Shown here piece after piece: positions 16,164 through 24,485 of a stretch of 42,254 nt of DNA; the stretch's first letter is position 1; each line of letters starts with the position of its first letter. Made by a program: the position numbers and the translations under genes. A model generated the notes under the pieces. That model did no database searches, had not been told where the DNA came from, and worked only from the letters and a program-made list of their open reading frames with translations. Source of the stretch: JACRIM01 sp964605185. GTDB taxonomy: Bacteria; Planctomycetota; Phycisphaerae; UBA1845; UTPLA1. Location of the stretch: NCBI GenBank assembly GCA_964605185.1, contig CAZSBF010000032.1, forward strand, positions 1 through 42,254, written 5' to 3'.

Positions 16164-16633
16164 GACCGGTCCTCGCTTTCCGTCAGGCTCGCGTGGGCGA
16201 ACCGCAGGGTGTTCATCTCATCGGACTCGATCTGCTCCCGTCTGGCGGCCTCGACGTTCCACGCCTCAAGCCGTCGCTCTCGAAGGCGGCCCAGGACTTC
16301 CGTGTCCTTCCTCGCCACGACCAGGGTGGCTCGCTCCTGAGCCAGCATGGCGCGTTGCCCGGACAGTTCCGCGTCCGTATCCAGCACGCCGCGCCGCAGG
16401 TGCGTCAACCAGTGACGCCCCCACCGCACTTGATCGACATCCACCGCGCCACCGCGTAAAGCCGACCGGAGTGATTCTGTCTGTCCATCGATGGCCGAAA
16501 CCAGGTTATTGCGACGTTCCATCAAATCGCCAATCTGCCGCAATCGGGCCGCCACTACGCGTTTCCGCTCGTCTTCACGCTGTTTGCGAAGCCGCAGCAG
16601 CGTTTCAAATCGGAATGCAAATCGCCCTGCCAT
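16160..16633 (-). CDS. fliJ: Flagellar export protein FliJ
   Basis: 157 residues, nearly all charged alpha-helix in a coiled-coil pattern, starting FAFRFETLLRLRKQREDERK, the typical FliJ N-terminus (residues 5-24). FliJ is the stalk-like subunit in the centre of the FliI hexamer and carries chaperones back to FlhA. It lies 17 bp after fliI and overlaps the MotE-like gene by 4 bases. Sequence conservation in FliJ is low, but length, N-terminus and position together make it clear. Confidence 0.9.
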   Translation of the reverse strand: MAGRFAFRFETLLRLRKQREDERKRVVAARLRQIGDLMERRNNLVSAIDGQTESLRSALRGGAVDVDQVRWGRHWLTHLRRGVLDTDAELSGQRAMLAQERATLVVARKDTEVLGRLRERRLEAWNVEAARREQIESDEMNTLRFAHASLTESEDRS

Positions 16634-16650
16634 TGCTCAAATTCTCACTT

Positions 16651-18021
16651 CTAGGACTTGGCCGATCGTGCCGGTGCGCGCGCGTTTTGCGCAATGCTTG
16701 CCGCGGCTTCGTCAATTTCTGCCGAGAGTTTCATCAATGCCTGACGCGATTCCTCGAATCCGACGCCCTGCTCCATCCCCTGCCGTAGATAGGCCTCCAC
16801 CGCCGGCCTCATGCGAATCACCAGGTCAAACTCAGGATTGCTTCCCGTGGCATAGGCGCCGATGTTCACGAGGTCTTCGATTTCGTTCCATGTCGCCAGA
16901 ATGCGGCGGATCTTGGCCGCGGCCGCCATGTGCGCGGCGTCGACCACATCCGGCATTACCCGGCTCACGCTTTCGAGCACGCTGACCGCCGGGTATTGGC
17001 CTTTGTTCGCCAGGCGGCGCGACAACCAGATGTGGCCGTCGAGGATTCCGCGCGTGGCGTCGGAGATGGGTTCATTGATGTCGTCGCCTTCGACGAGCAC
17101 GGTGTACAGTCCGGTGATCGAACCGGTGGCCGTGCGGCCGCTTCGCTCCAACAGGCGCGGCAACGCGGCGAACACGCTGGGCGGATATCCCTTTGTCGCC
17201 GGAGGCTCGCCCGCCGCGAGGCCGATCTGACGCCCGGCCATTGCCATGCGCGTGACCGAATCCATTAGCAGCAATACGTTCGCGCCTTGATCGCGGAAAT
17301 ATTCGGCAATGGCCGTGGCGACGAAGCAGGCACGCACGCGCAGCGGCGGCGATTGATCCGACGTGCTCACCACCAGCACCGATCGTTTCAAACCTTCTGC
17401 ACCAAGATCGCGTTTTACAAAGTCCCCCACTTCGCGCCCGCGCTCGCCGACAAGAGCCACCACGGTGACATCCGCGGACGTGTGCCGGGCCATCATGCCG
17501 AGTATCACGCTCTTTCCAACACCGGTGCCCGCAAAGATGCCAAGCCGCTGGCCGCAACCGGGCGTGAGCAAACCGTTGATCGATCGAACGCCGACGGACA
17601 ATGGCTGGTCGATTCGCGTGCGCGACATCGCATCCGGCGCGGTGTGATGCACATGACATAGACGATCGCACGCAATCGGCGGGCCGCCGTCACAGGGTGT
17701 GCCCATCCCGTCTACCACGCGACCGAGCAGGCCGGGACCGACGGCGACCTTTTGAGCGCTGGTGATATGTCGCACGCGCTGCCCGCGGGTCAGCCCGCCG
17801 GCATCGAGCAACGGCATCAAGAGCGTGACGCCCTGTCGGAAGCCGATCACCTCGGCGGGGATCGATGTGCCCGGCGCGACTTCAATCTCGCACAACGAGC
17901 CGACCGGCACCGGCAGACCTGCGGCCTGCACCGTCATTCCGGACAGGCTCTGCACGCGGCCCGTCACGCCGAGCGTCGCGGTGGTTCGGGCGAATTCGAT
18001 TTGTTCGGCAAGGGCGGTCAT
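16651..18021 (-). CDS. fliI: Flagellar export ATPase FliI
   Basis: About 456 residues from the ATG at 18021, which forms an ATGA overlap with the fliH stop; the longer open frame upstream is fliH read in another phase. Walker A GTGVGKS is at 165-171, the catalytic loop VGERGREV at 191-198, Walker B NVLLLMDSVTR at 248-258, with F1-type motifs GEPPATKGYPPSVFAALPRL and EGDDINEPISDATRGILDGH. FliI hexamers hydrolyse ATP under the export gate and, with FliH and FliJ, deliver and unfold substrates. Identification is certain. Confidence 0.97.
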   Translation of the reverse strand: MTALAEQIEFARTTATLGVTGRVQSLSGMTVQAAGLPVPVGSLCEIEVAPGTSIPAEVIGFRQGVTLLMPLLDAGGLTRGQRVRHITSAQKVAVGPGLLGRVVDGMGTPCDGGPPIACDRLCHVHHTAPDAMSRTRIDQPLSVGVRSINGLLTPGCGQRLGIFAGTGVGKSVILGMMARHTSADVTVVALVGERGREVGDFVKRDLGAEGLKRSVLVVSTSDQSPPLRVRACFVATAIAEYFRDQGANVLLLMDSVTRMAMAGRQIGLAAGEPPATKGYPPSVFAALPRLLERSGRTATGSITGLYTVLVEGDDINEPISDATRGILDGHIWLSRRLANKGQYPAVSVLESVSRVMPDVVDAAHMAAAAKIRRILATWNEIEDLVNIGAYATGSNPEFDLVIRMRPAVEAYLRQGMEQGVGFEESRQALMKLSAEIDEAAASIAQNARAPARSAKS

Positions 18022-18764
18022 GGCTTCATCGAAAGGCGCGCGGCCCGCTCCTTCCACGCTCCGGCCAGCTCGTCGGTGATTCGCCGGATGCGTTCCTCGA
18101 CCGAGGCATCGATCTGCGAATCGGCCGTTTCGACGACGACGCCGCCGCGATTCACCGTCGCGTCTTGCGTGATTCGAATGTGCCGGTTGTTCTGGACGGT
18201 CGCCGCAAACTCGTTGCACAGCCGCTCCATCGCGACGACGTCTTCCGGATTTGTGCGGATCACCACGTCAGCGGCGGCACTGATGGCCTCCAGTGCTTCA
18301 GCACACGCAGAGGTGGCCATTTCGGTTGCACACGATTCATCGGCGGTCATCGAACTGAGAAAACGCGACGCGATTACCGTCGCAAGTACGATGACATCGC
18401 GCCGTGCTTCCAGATAAAGCCGTTGGCGGGACGACTCCACGTCAGCGAGCAGGGTCGTAAGCGCTGTTGCAAGGGCGCCGTGGTCCTCGGCGAACTTGGC
18501 TCGCGCTTCGTTAAGCGCGTCGATCCGTCCTGCATCACGGCCTTGCGCAAGGCCCTCGGCGTGACCCCGCGCCTTGGCCTCTTCCAGTGCGATGGAGACT
18601 TGCCGCGAAGCCTCGGTGCGCGAATCTTCCACCAGCCGCGCAGCCTCGACGCGGGCTGCTTCAAGAATGCCCTCGGCCTTTCTCGCGATGTCGCGCAGGT
18701 CGAGACTATAGAGCCCGCGCGAAGGCAATTGAAAGTTGTCGGCCTTGATCACAGGGGTTTTCAT
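18018..18764 (-). CDS. fliH: Flagellar assembly protein FliH
   Basis: 248 residues. The N-terminus KADNFQLPSRGLYSLDLRDI is followed by a long Ala/Arg/Glu-rich coiled coil (about residues 25-110; EGILEAARVEAARLVEDSRT) and a C-terminal FliH/V-ATPase E-like domain with VIRTNPEDVVAMERLC and ITQDATVNRGGVVVETADSQ, then IDASVEERIRRI. FliH binds and restrains FliI and anchors it to the C-ring. It is 37 bp after fliG and overlaps fliI by 4 bases, consistent with coupled production of the FliH2-FliI complex. Confidence 0.93.
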   Translation of the reverse strand: MKTPVIKADNFQLPSRGLYSLDLRDIARKAEGILEAARVEAARLVEDSRTEASRQVSIALEEAKARGHAEGLAQGRDAGRIDALNEARAKFAEDHGALATALTTLLADVESSRQRLYLEARRDVIVLATVIASRFLSSMTADESCATEMATSACAEALEAISAAADVVIRTNPEDVVAMERLCNEFAATVQNNRHIRITQDATVNRGGVVVETADSQIDASVEERIRRITDELAGAWKERAARLSMKP

Positions 18765-18801
18765 GAACGCACATTTCGATCCCGTCGTTCGACCGGTTCC
18801 G

Positions 18802-19839
18802 TTACACGATCAGCTCTTTTTCGCCGCCGCGGCCGGCAATGATGATTTCGCCGGACTCTTCCAGCCGCCGCACGACATCCACGATCTTCTGCTGGGCAAT
18901 TTCGACGTCGGAGAGGCGGACCGGCCCCATGTATTCCATTTCTTCCTTGATCATGGAGGCAGCGCGCTCGGACATGTTGCCGAGGATCTTCTGTTTTAGT
19001 TCGTCGGTCGCCGTGCGGAGGGCAAGGACCAGATCGCTCGTCTCGATTTCCTTGAGGACCGACTGGATGCCCTTGTCGTTGACGAGCAGGATGTCCTCGA
19101 AGACGAACATGAGCCGTCGAATCTGCTCGACCAGTTCGTTGTCCGTCTCGCTGATGCGCTCGAGGATGCTCTTCTCCGTTGACCGATCCGTTAGGTTCAG
19201 AATTTCCGCGACGGACTCGACGCCGCCGACCTTTTGGCTCTTGTCGGACATCAATCCGCTGACGCGATGTTCCAGACCGCGCTCAACTTCCTTGATGACC
19301 TCGGGAGTGGTCTGCTCCATGCGCGAGATTCGCGTCACCACCTCGACCTGCTTTTCCGCTGGCAACCCCGCGAGAATCTCGCTGGCCTTGTCCGGCGTCA
19401 GATGGGCGAGGATGAGCGCGATCGTCTGCGGATGCTCATCCTGGATGAACATGAGCAGATTGTCCGTCTCCGCTTTATGCAGAAAGGTGAACGGCTTGGC
19501 GTAGAACTGGTGCTCGATCTGCTTGGTGATGCGTTCGGCTTCGTCCTTGCTCAATGTCTGCGTGAGCAGGGCCTTGGCGTAATTCAAACCGCCCGCCTCG
19601 GAATAGGTCCTCGCCAGCGCGAGTGCGTGAAACTCCTGAATCACTTCCTGTCGCTGATCTTCGGTGACATTTCGCAGATTCGCGATCTCCCGGGTCACGA
19701 CCTCGATCGTGTCGGAGTCAAGATTTTTCATGATCGCGGAGGCGGAATCCTTGTTCAGGCTCACCAGCAGGATGGCGACCTTGCGCGGGCCCTTCATCGC
19801 GACGGGTTCTTCAATCGTGCTCGCGTTTGCCTTGGCCAT
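18802..19839 (-). CDS. fliG: Flagellar motor switch protein FliG
   Basis: 345 residues. The N-terminal domain (GPRKVAILLVSLNKDSASAI) binds FliF. The middle domain has EHPQ at 135-138 in LMFIQDEHPQTIALILAHL, the FliM-binding surface, and the linker MFVFEDILLV begins at 244. The C-terminal torque domain holds the charged helix (SDLVLALRTATDELKQKI, about 268-285) that meets the stator. FliG links the MS ring to the rest of the C-ring. It is 6 bp after fliF and well conserved. Because FliM normally bridges FliG and FliN, the intact EHPQ surface implies a FliM is made from elsewhere in the genome. Confidence 0.97.
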   Translation of the reverse strand: MAKANASTIEEPVAMKGPRKVAILLVSLNKDSASAIMKNLDSDTIEVVTREIANLRNVTEDQRQEVIQEFHALALARTYSEAGGLNYAKALLTQTLSKDEAERITKQIEHQFYAKPFTFLHKAETDNLLMFIQDEHPQTIALILAHLTPDKASEILAGLPAEKQVEVVTRISRMEQTTPEVIKEVERGLEHRVSGLMSDKSQKVGGVESVAEILNLTDRSTEKSILERISETDNELVEQIRRLMFVFEDILLVNDKGIQSVLKEIETSDLVLALRTATDELKQKILGNMSERAASMIKEEMEYMGPVRLSDVEIAQQKIVDVVRRLEESGEIIIAGRGGEKELIV

Positions 19840-19845
19840 TGCGGG

Positions 19846-21525
19846 TTACTCCTCCTCCGCCAGCCAGTGCTGCACGACGCCCGCCGCCACCACCGGGTCT
19901 TCCTTGATCATCTGACCGATCTGCTTCGCAATCTGTTGCACGCGCACCGTGCGCTCATCGACCTCGTGACCGACCATGACGCCGTCGATCTCCTGCGCCT
20001 CACCGACCGTGCGCGGCCCGCCGCCGAGCGTCTGCAACGGCTCAACGTCGGAATGGCTCATGCCGGGAATCCACGGCATCTCCATCGCACCGATGTTTCC
20101 ACCAGACTTCGCCGGAGCCGGGACCAGCGTCTGCGCCTTCTTCGCAATTCGCAACACTGCAAACAGGCTAAACACGGCGAGGAATCCTAGCCCCGCCGCT
20201 GGTCCATAATCCTTGAGCATCGCCACCCATGCGCCGGCTTGTGCCTGGGTCGTGGCCTTCGCCTCGGGCGCGGCGATGTCGTAATACCAATCGACGACGA
20301 CCTGCTCGTCGGCAGCCGCGTTGATCAGCGGCTTCACCAGGGACTTAATCTTCGGAAGTTCGGCCGCGACGAGCTTTTCGAGGCTTTTCTCGCCGCCCTC
20401 CTTCTTGGCATCGCCCTGCTGCGCCATGATGCGCTCGAAGTAGCTGCGCGGGACGTTGACAGACGCCGTGAGCTTCTCCACGAAGCCGGCCCGCTTGAGT
20501 GTTGTCGCCATTCGTGCATCGCGTTCGCCCCGAAGCGACGTATCGGATTCTTCGCGCGAGTTCGAACCGCCGGAGCCTGCGTCGGTCAGGCTTCGCGCCT
20601 GATTCGGCCGCACGCCCGGAGCGCCTCCGTTGCCGCCCGGACTGTTCTCCTCGGTCTTGCTCGTTTCCTGATCAACGATGGCAGGCCCGAGTTTCTTTTC
20701 CTGAATCTGTTCGTCGGCATTGGCCAGCGCGGCATGAACATTGACCAGCACGCCGGGGATGTAGCGAAGCTGGTCGTAGATCTTCTGAGTGTGATGCTCT
20801 TCGGCCTGCCGCTGGACATCGAGCAATTCGGTCGGCATTTCGCCGGTGGAATCGGGCACGCGATAGAACCGCGCGCCATCGGTAATCTTGACATCCTTGA
20901 TATCCAGCCCGCTGACCGAACCGCTGACGAAGTTCGCAATCGCCATGACCCGCGACTTGTCGAGCGTCTCGCCATCGCCGAGCGTGACATGAACGCTGGC
21001 ACGCGACATCGACCCCTTCACGCCGAAGGACCGCTGCTGCGGCACCTCGATGAACACATGGGCATCGCGCACGCCGTTGAATTTTCGCAAGACGCCGGAC
21101 AGCTCAGTTTCCAGCCCGCGGTGCTCCATCCATACGCGGCTGCGATCGCCGATGAAGACGCTGTTGTCCTTGACGAGTGAGGAATAGCCGAGGCTCGTGT
21201 CGCGCGGGAGCGCCCCCTTCTGGGCCAGCGCCGCAATGAGCTGCCGACGGCGATCCTCGTCGCCGTGGACATAAACGCGATCGCCTTCGACCTTGGTCTC
21301 CACGCCGGTGAGAGTCATCAACTCGGCCTGGATTCGTTGAAGCTGCTCGGAGGTGAATGCCTGATCGAGAAGTGGAATCCACTCCCCCTGTCCGCCCCAT
21401 CGGATGAGGCCGAACATCCCGCCCATGAGAACAACGAGCATCAGGCCGACGGCGATCCGCTGCGAGACGGACATGCCGCGCAGTTGGTCGCCGATCTGAG
21501 TCGTTTGTGCCTTCAGGAACTCCAT
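19846..21525 (-). CDS. fliF: Flagellar MS-ring protein FliF
   Basis: 559 residues. First membrane helix at about 25-45 (IAVGLMLVVLMGGMFGLIRW), periplasmic YscJ/FliF domain with IPLLDQAFTSEQLQRIQAEL and KGALPRDTSLGYSSLVKD, ring-building motifs HVTLGDGETLDKSRVMAIAN and VSGSVSGLDIKDVKITDG, a disordered Ser/Glu-rich loop (about 300-345), a second helix (GPAAGLGFLAVFSLFAVL) and a cytoplasmic C-terminus ending VVAAGVVQHWLAEEE that binds FliG. FliF is the first structural ring in the inner membrane. It lies 61 bp after fliE and 6 bp before fliG. Confidence 0.97.
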   Translation of the reverse strand: MEFLKAQTTQIGDQLRGMSVSQRIAVGLMLVVLMGGMFGLIRWGGQGEWIPLLDQAFTSEQLQRIQAELMTLTGVETKVEGDRVYVHGDEDRRRQLIAALAQKGALPRDTSLGYSSLVKDNSVFIGDRSRVWMEHRGLETELSGVLRKFNGVRDAHVFIEVPQQRSFGVKGSMSRASVHVTLGDGETLDKSRVMAIANFVSGSVSGLDIKDVKITDGARFYRVPDSTGEMPTELLDVQRQAEEHHTQKIYDQLRYIPGVLVNVHAALANADEQIQEKKLGPAIVDQETSKTEENSPGGNGGAPGVRPNQARSLTDAGSGGSNSREESDTSLRGERDARMATTLKRAGFVEKLTASVNVPRSYFERIMAQQGDAKKEGGEKSLEKLVAAELPKIKSLVKPLINAAADEQVVVDWYYDIAAPEAKATTQAQAGAWVAMLKDYGPAAGLGFLAVFSLFAVLRIAKKAQTLVPAPAKSGGNIGAMEMPWIPGMSHSDVEPLQTLGGGPRTVGEAQEIDGVMVGHEVDERTVRVQQIAKQIGQMIKEDPVVAAGVVQHWLAEEE

Positions 21526-21586
21526 TTCCTTCGCGCCTGCGGCATCCTGCCGCGCTTTTTTGCCCTACGCATCGGTCTAAGCCGCG

Positions 21587-21901
21587 CTACACGCGCATCT
21601 GCTTCAACTCGGTATAGGCATCGGTCAGCTTATTGCGGATTTCCATCAGCAGATCGAAGGCGATTCCCGCCTTTCGCGTCGCGCTGAAGACTTCCGCAAG
21701 ATTGTCGGTCTGGCCCGTCGCAAGGCGCTCCACGCCGGCGTTGGCCTCGTCCTGCAACTGGTTTACCTTTTCCAGGCTCTCCAGCAGGTAGCTCTTAAAA
21801 TCCTTGCCCGTGGGGCCGGTCGGCTGCGCAATCGGCGCAGGCGTCCCCAACGGCTTGATCGGCGGCAGACCCAGACTGTTGATTCGCGTATCCAACCTCA
21901 T
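21587..21901 (-). CDS. fliE: Flagellar hook-basal body protein FliE
   Basis: 104 residues. The family core is visible: KDFKSYLLESLEKVNQLQDE, ANAGVERLATGQTDNLAEVF and AGIAFDLLMEIRNKLTDAY, ending ELKQMRV. FliE joins the MS ring to the proximal rod and is the first exported subunit. The ATG is the only sensible start. It lies 56 bp after flgC and 61 bp before fliF, the standard flgB-flgC-fliE-fliF order. Confidence 0.95.
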   Translation of the reverse strand: MRLDTRINSLGLPPIKPLGTPAPIAQPTGPTGKDFKSYLLESLEKVNQLQDEANAGVERLATGQTDNLAEVFSATRKAGIAFDLLMEIRNKLTDAYTELKQMRV

Positions 21902-21957
21902 ACCTCAGTGGACCGGTTCGCGTTCTCCGTGCGAACCATCCATTTCCATTTTTTCCG

Positions 21958-22359
21958 CTACGCCAGAATCCTCAGCGAGCTGGCCACCATCGACTTCGTC
22001 GACTCAATGGCCGTCAAGTTTGCTTCATAGGCCCGAACCGCGACCATCGCATTCACCATTTCCGTCGATGGGTCAATGTTCGGGTAGTACACAATTCCAT
22101 TCGCGTCCGCGTCGGGGTCGCTGGGGTCTTTCACCGCTCTCGGTTTGCCCTGCCGATCCTCGATCACCGACTGCACATGCACACCTTCGCCGCCATGCCC
22201 GTCGCCGGCCGCCAGCAGCGCCACGCGCCGCATATAAGGGCCCGGCTGTCCGTCGGCGCGCCGCCTCGTCTGCATGTTCGCGATGTTGCCGGCGATGGTG
22301 TCGAGGTTGATCCTCTGCGCCACCAGGCCGGACGTTGAAATATCAAGTGCGCCGAACAT
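21958..22359 (-). CDS. flgC: Flagellar proximal rod protein FlgC
   Basis: 133 residues. The N-terminal rod motif is LDISTSGLVAQRINLDTIAG followed by NIANMQT, and the C-terminal motif is YYPNIDPSTEMVNAMVAVRA then YEANLTAIESTKSMV. Together these pair as the coiled core of rod subunits. FlgC polymerises with FlgB, FlgF and FliE into the proximal rod. It lies 26 bp after flgB. The N-terminal stretch MQTRRRADGQPGPYMRR replaces the usual NANT segment with a basic one, a small local difference only. Confidence 0.95.
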   Translation of the reverse strand: MFGALDISTSGLVAQRINLDTIAGNIANMQTRRRADGQPGPYMRRVALLAAGDGHGGEGVHVQSVIEDRQGKPRAVKDPSDPDADANGIVYYPNIDPSTEMVNAMVAVRAYEANLTAIESTKSMVASSLRILA

Positions 22360-22385
22360 CTCGTCGCGTTACTCCCTAAGTAAGA

Positions 22386-22820
22386 TCAAATCGCCCGGCC
22401 GCGGATTGCCCGTTCGAGCCCCTGGAAGGACCCTTTCAGCAATTCCGACGCCGCCTGATTGATCATCGCGTTCTCGGCCAACAAGGCCATCTGTCGTTCA
22501 ATCCTCGCGTTGGTGCCGTCCTGAAACAGCAGGTTCTCGGCGGGCTCCTCGCTCGGCGTCACATCGAGCAGGCCGGCCGAATCCGTCCGAAACTCTTTCG
22601 AGCCCGACAGTTCCAGTGGACCGCCCCACCCGCGCCGCTTCTCCGTTGCCTCGCGCAGCGCCCGTTGAAAGGCGGCCGTGTCCAACTGCTTCGTCCGGTA
22701 GCCCGGCGTCGTGATGTTGGCGATGTTGGTCGCCAGCATCTTCTGCCGCGCCGCCGTGAAAGCCAGCGTCTTCTCCAGCAGCGGCGCCGCACGACCATTG
22801 GTTATCTCTGACAGCAACAC
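22386..22820 (-). CDS. flgB: Flagellar proximal rod protein FlgB
   Basis: 144 residues from a GTG start at 22820. TTAGGAG lies 7 bases upstream, and the longer frame upstream (to 23078) reads into the response-regulator gene and is not FlgB-like. Rod motif: LEKTLAFTAARQKMLATNIA then NITTPGYRTKQLD. The C-terminal helix is NARIERQMALLAENAMINQA followed by ASELLKGSFQGLERAIRG. It is the first structural gene of the run, 152 bp after the regulator stop, and a candidate promoter lies in that gap. Confidence 0.94.
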   Translation of the reverse strand: MLLSEITNGRAAPLLEKTLAFTAARQKMLATNIANITTPGYRTKQLDTAAFQRALREATEKRRGWGGPLELSGSKEFRTDSAGLLDVTPSEEPAENLLFQDGTNARIERQMALLAENAMINQAASELLKGSFQGLERAIRGRAI

Positions 22821-22880
22821 CGTCGGACTCCTAAGGGCCGCGTGCCCAATCTGATCGACCGGGCAGGCGGTCCATATCCT

Positions 22881-22896
22881 TGCGATTCGCGATCCA
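22881..22896 (-). promoter_or_regulatory. Candidate sigma-54 (-24/-12) promoter for flgB
   Basis: On the minus strand the sequence TGGATCGCGAATCGCA has GG and GC separated by exactly 10 bases and matches 8 of 11 defined positions of TGGCACG-N4-TTGC. Transcription would start near 22870, about 50 bases before the flgB GTG. It lies in the only sizeable gap between the two-component regulator and the rod genes, where such a promoter is expected in FlgS/FlgR-type systems. The centre of the -24 box (AT instead of CA) is a poor match. Confidence 0.35.
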
Positions 22897-22972
22897 TCGC
22901 GAACGCGTGTCTTATCTGAACCTGCCGCGCGCCGTCGGCCGATCACGCCGACGCCCGCGCGAAAACGGCGCG

Positions 22973-24355
22973 TCAGCCGGCACGCCGCTGAGTCTGCTGC
23001 ACCGCCGCCATGGCCGCGGCTTCGTCCCGCCACTTCTTCAGCTTCATGCCGAGGGTGCGGACACCGATGCCGAGGCACTTCGCGGTCTTCTCGCGGTGGC
23101 CGTTGAAGCGAACCAGTGTCTGCTCAATCAGCGCCCGCTCCATGTCTTCCATGAGGAAGCCGGGCCGCATCGGGCGATTGAAGCCTTCCTGTCGGACTTC
23201 GGTCGAGAGCCACGGCTCAATCAGCGTTGCATCAATGATCGGTTCCTGGCTGAGCACGGCGGCGCGCTCGCAGATATTCTGCAACTCGCGGACGTTGCCG
23301 GGCCAGTGATAGTTGTGAAGCAGGGTGACGGCGCGCTCCGACAGCTTCTTCGACTCACCGCCCTCGCGGGCCGAGATTCGACGGAGGAAATAACCGGAAA
23401 GCTCGGGGATATCCTCGCGGCGGTCGCGAAGCGCCGGCAGTACCACCGGCAACACGCTCACGCGGAAGAAGAGATCCTCGCGGAAGCGCCGCCGCGCGAC
23501 CCAATCCGTCAGGTCGCGATTGGTGGTGACGATCAGCCGGACATCCGACGTCTGCGACACGGTGCCGCCGACGCGTTCGAATTGTCTCTCCTGCAAGACG
23601 CGAAGGAGCTTCGCCTGAACGGGCAGCGACACCTCGCTGATTTCATCGAGGAGCAGCGTGCCGCCGTCGGCCAATTCGAAACGGCCCTTTCGCGGCTTAT
23701 CAGAGCCGCTCTCATGGCCGAAGAGTTCACTTTCCAACATGGTCGCGGAGATGGCCGCGCAGTTAACGCAAAGCAGCGGTCGATCGGCGCGCGTCGAGGC
23801 GGCGTGAATCGCACGAGCCACGACTTCCTTGCCCGTACCGCTCTCGCCCTGAATGAGAACCGTCGCCTGGCTCTTGGCCACGCGCTCGATCTGTGAGCGG
23901 ACATACTGAATCTCGCGTGACGAGCCGACCAACTCGGCGTCGCCTTCGAGATCGCGCACCGACATGCGAAGCGCCTCGTTCTCGCCGCGCAGCCGACCCA
24001 TGGCCGCGGCGCGCTCGACGACAAGATTGATCGCGTCGGCGTCGAAGGGTTTCTGTATGTAGTCGTAGGCGCCCATCTTCATGGCCTCGACCGCCGTCTG
24101 CACGCTGGCGTAGGCCGTCATCAGCACGAACGGAGAATCCACGCCGCGCGACCGAAGGGCCCGCAGCAACTCAATGCCGTCCATGCCGGGCATCTTCAAG
24201 TCGCTGATAATCACGTCATACCGTGCGCCGGCCGCTTCGCTTTGTGCCCGCAAAGGATCGGCGAACGCCGTTACTTCATGTCCCGCCACGCGGAGAATAT
24301 CCGTCAGGGAATCCCGCATGACGTCTTTGTCGTCAACGATGCATACTCGCGCCAT
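22973..24355 (-). CDS. NtrC-family flagellar response regulator (FlgR/FleR-like) lacking GAFTGA
   Basis: 460 residues. Receiver domain at 1-120 with acidic pocket D8/D9, phospho-acceptor D52 (SDLKMPG), T80 and K102 (KPF). AAA+ domain about 141-385: Walker A GESGTGKE at 170-177, LFGHE at 211-215, Walker B GGTLLLDEI at 231-239, arginine-finger region RRRFREDLFFR at 288-298, sensor II WPGNVREL at 351-358. A Fis-type HTH lies at about 405-445 (EKTAKCLGIGVRTLGMKLKK). Between GHE and GRFE, where activators have about 12 residues with GAFTGA, this protein has only SGSDKPRK. The sigma-54 contact loop is therefore missing. It pairs with the kinase gene just upstream and precedes flgB. Confidence 0.92.
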   Translation of the reverse strand: MARVCIVDDKDVMRDSLTDILRVAGHEVTAFADPLRAQSEAAGARYDVIISDLKMPGMDGIELLRALRSRGVDSPFVLMTAYASVQTAVEAMKMGAYDYIQKPFDADAINLVVERAAAMGRLRGENEALRMSVRDLEGDAELVGSSREIQYVRSQIERVAKSQATVLIQGESGTGKEVVARAIHAASTRADRPLLCVNCAAISATMLESELFGHESGSDKPRKGRFELADGGTLLLDEISEVSLPVQAKLLRVLQERQFERVGGTVSQTSDVRLIVTTNRDLTDWVARRRFREDLFFRVSVLPVVLPALRDRREDIPELSGYFLRRISAREGGESKKLSERAVTLLHNYHWPGNVRELQNICERAAVLSQEPIIDATLIEPWLSTEVRQEGFNRPMRPGFLMEDMERALIEQTLVRFNGHREKTAKCLGIGVRTLGMKLKKWRDEAAAMAAVQQTQRRAG

Positions 24356-24454
24356 CTGAGCCGCTCCATCCTTGTGCGGTGCCGTCTTGTTGGAACCCGC
24401 CGCCGGCTTTGCACCGCCGATTCCGTCGTGTGCGGGTTCGTGTCATATCGTCTC

Positions 24455-24478
24455 GCGGCCGGCATCCGTTCCGGCCGC
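24455..24478 (-). repeat. Hairpin between kinase and regulator genes
   Basis: GCGGCCGG and CCGGCCGC form a perfect 8-bp stem around an 8-base loop, a few bases after the kinase stop and within the 130-bp gap before the regulator. No T-run follows. It could stabilise mRNA or attenuate readthrough, so that kinase and regulator levels differ; it may also be chance in GC-rich DNA. Confidence 0.4.
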
Positions 24479-24485
24479 CGCAAAA

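Noticed and set aside
22821..23078. N-terminal extension of flgB to 23078
   Set aside because: The extra residues are antisense-like Arg-rich sequence overlapping the regulator gene; the GTG at 22820 has a strong TTAGGAG and starts the family-like sequence.
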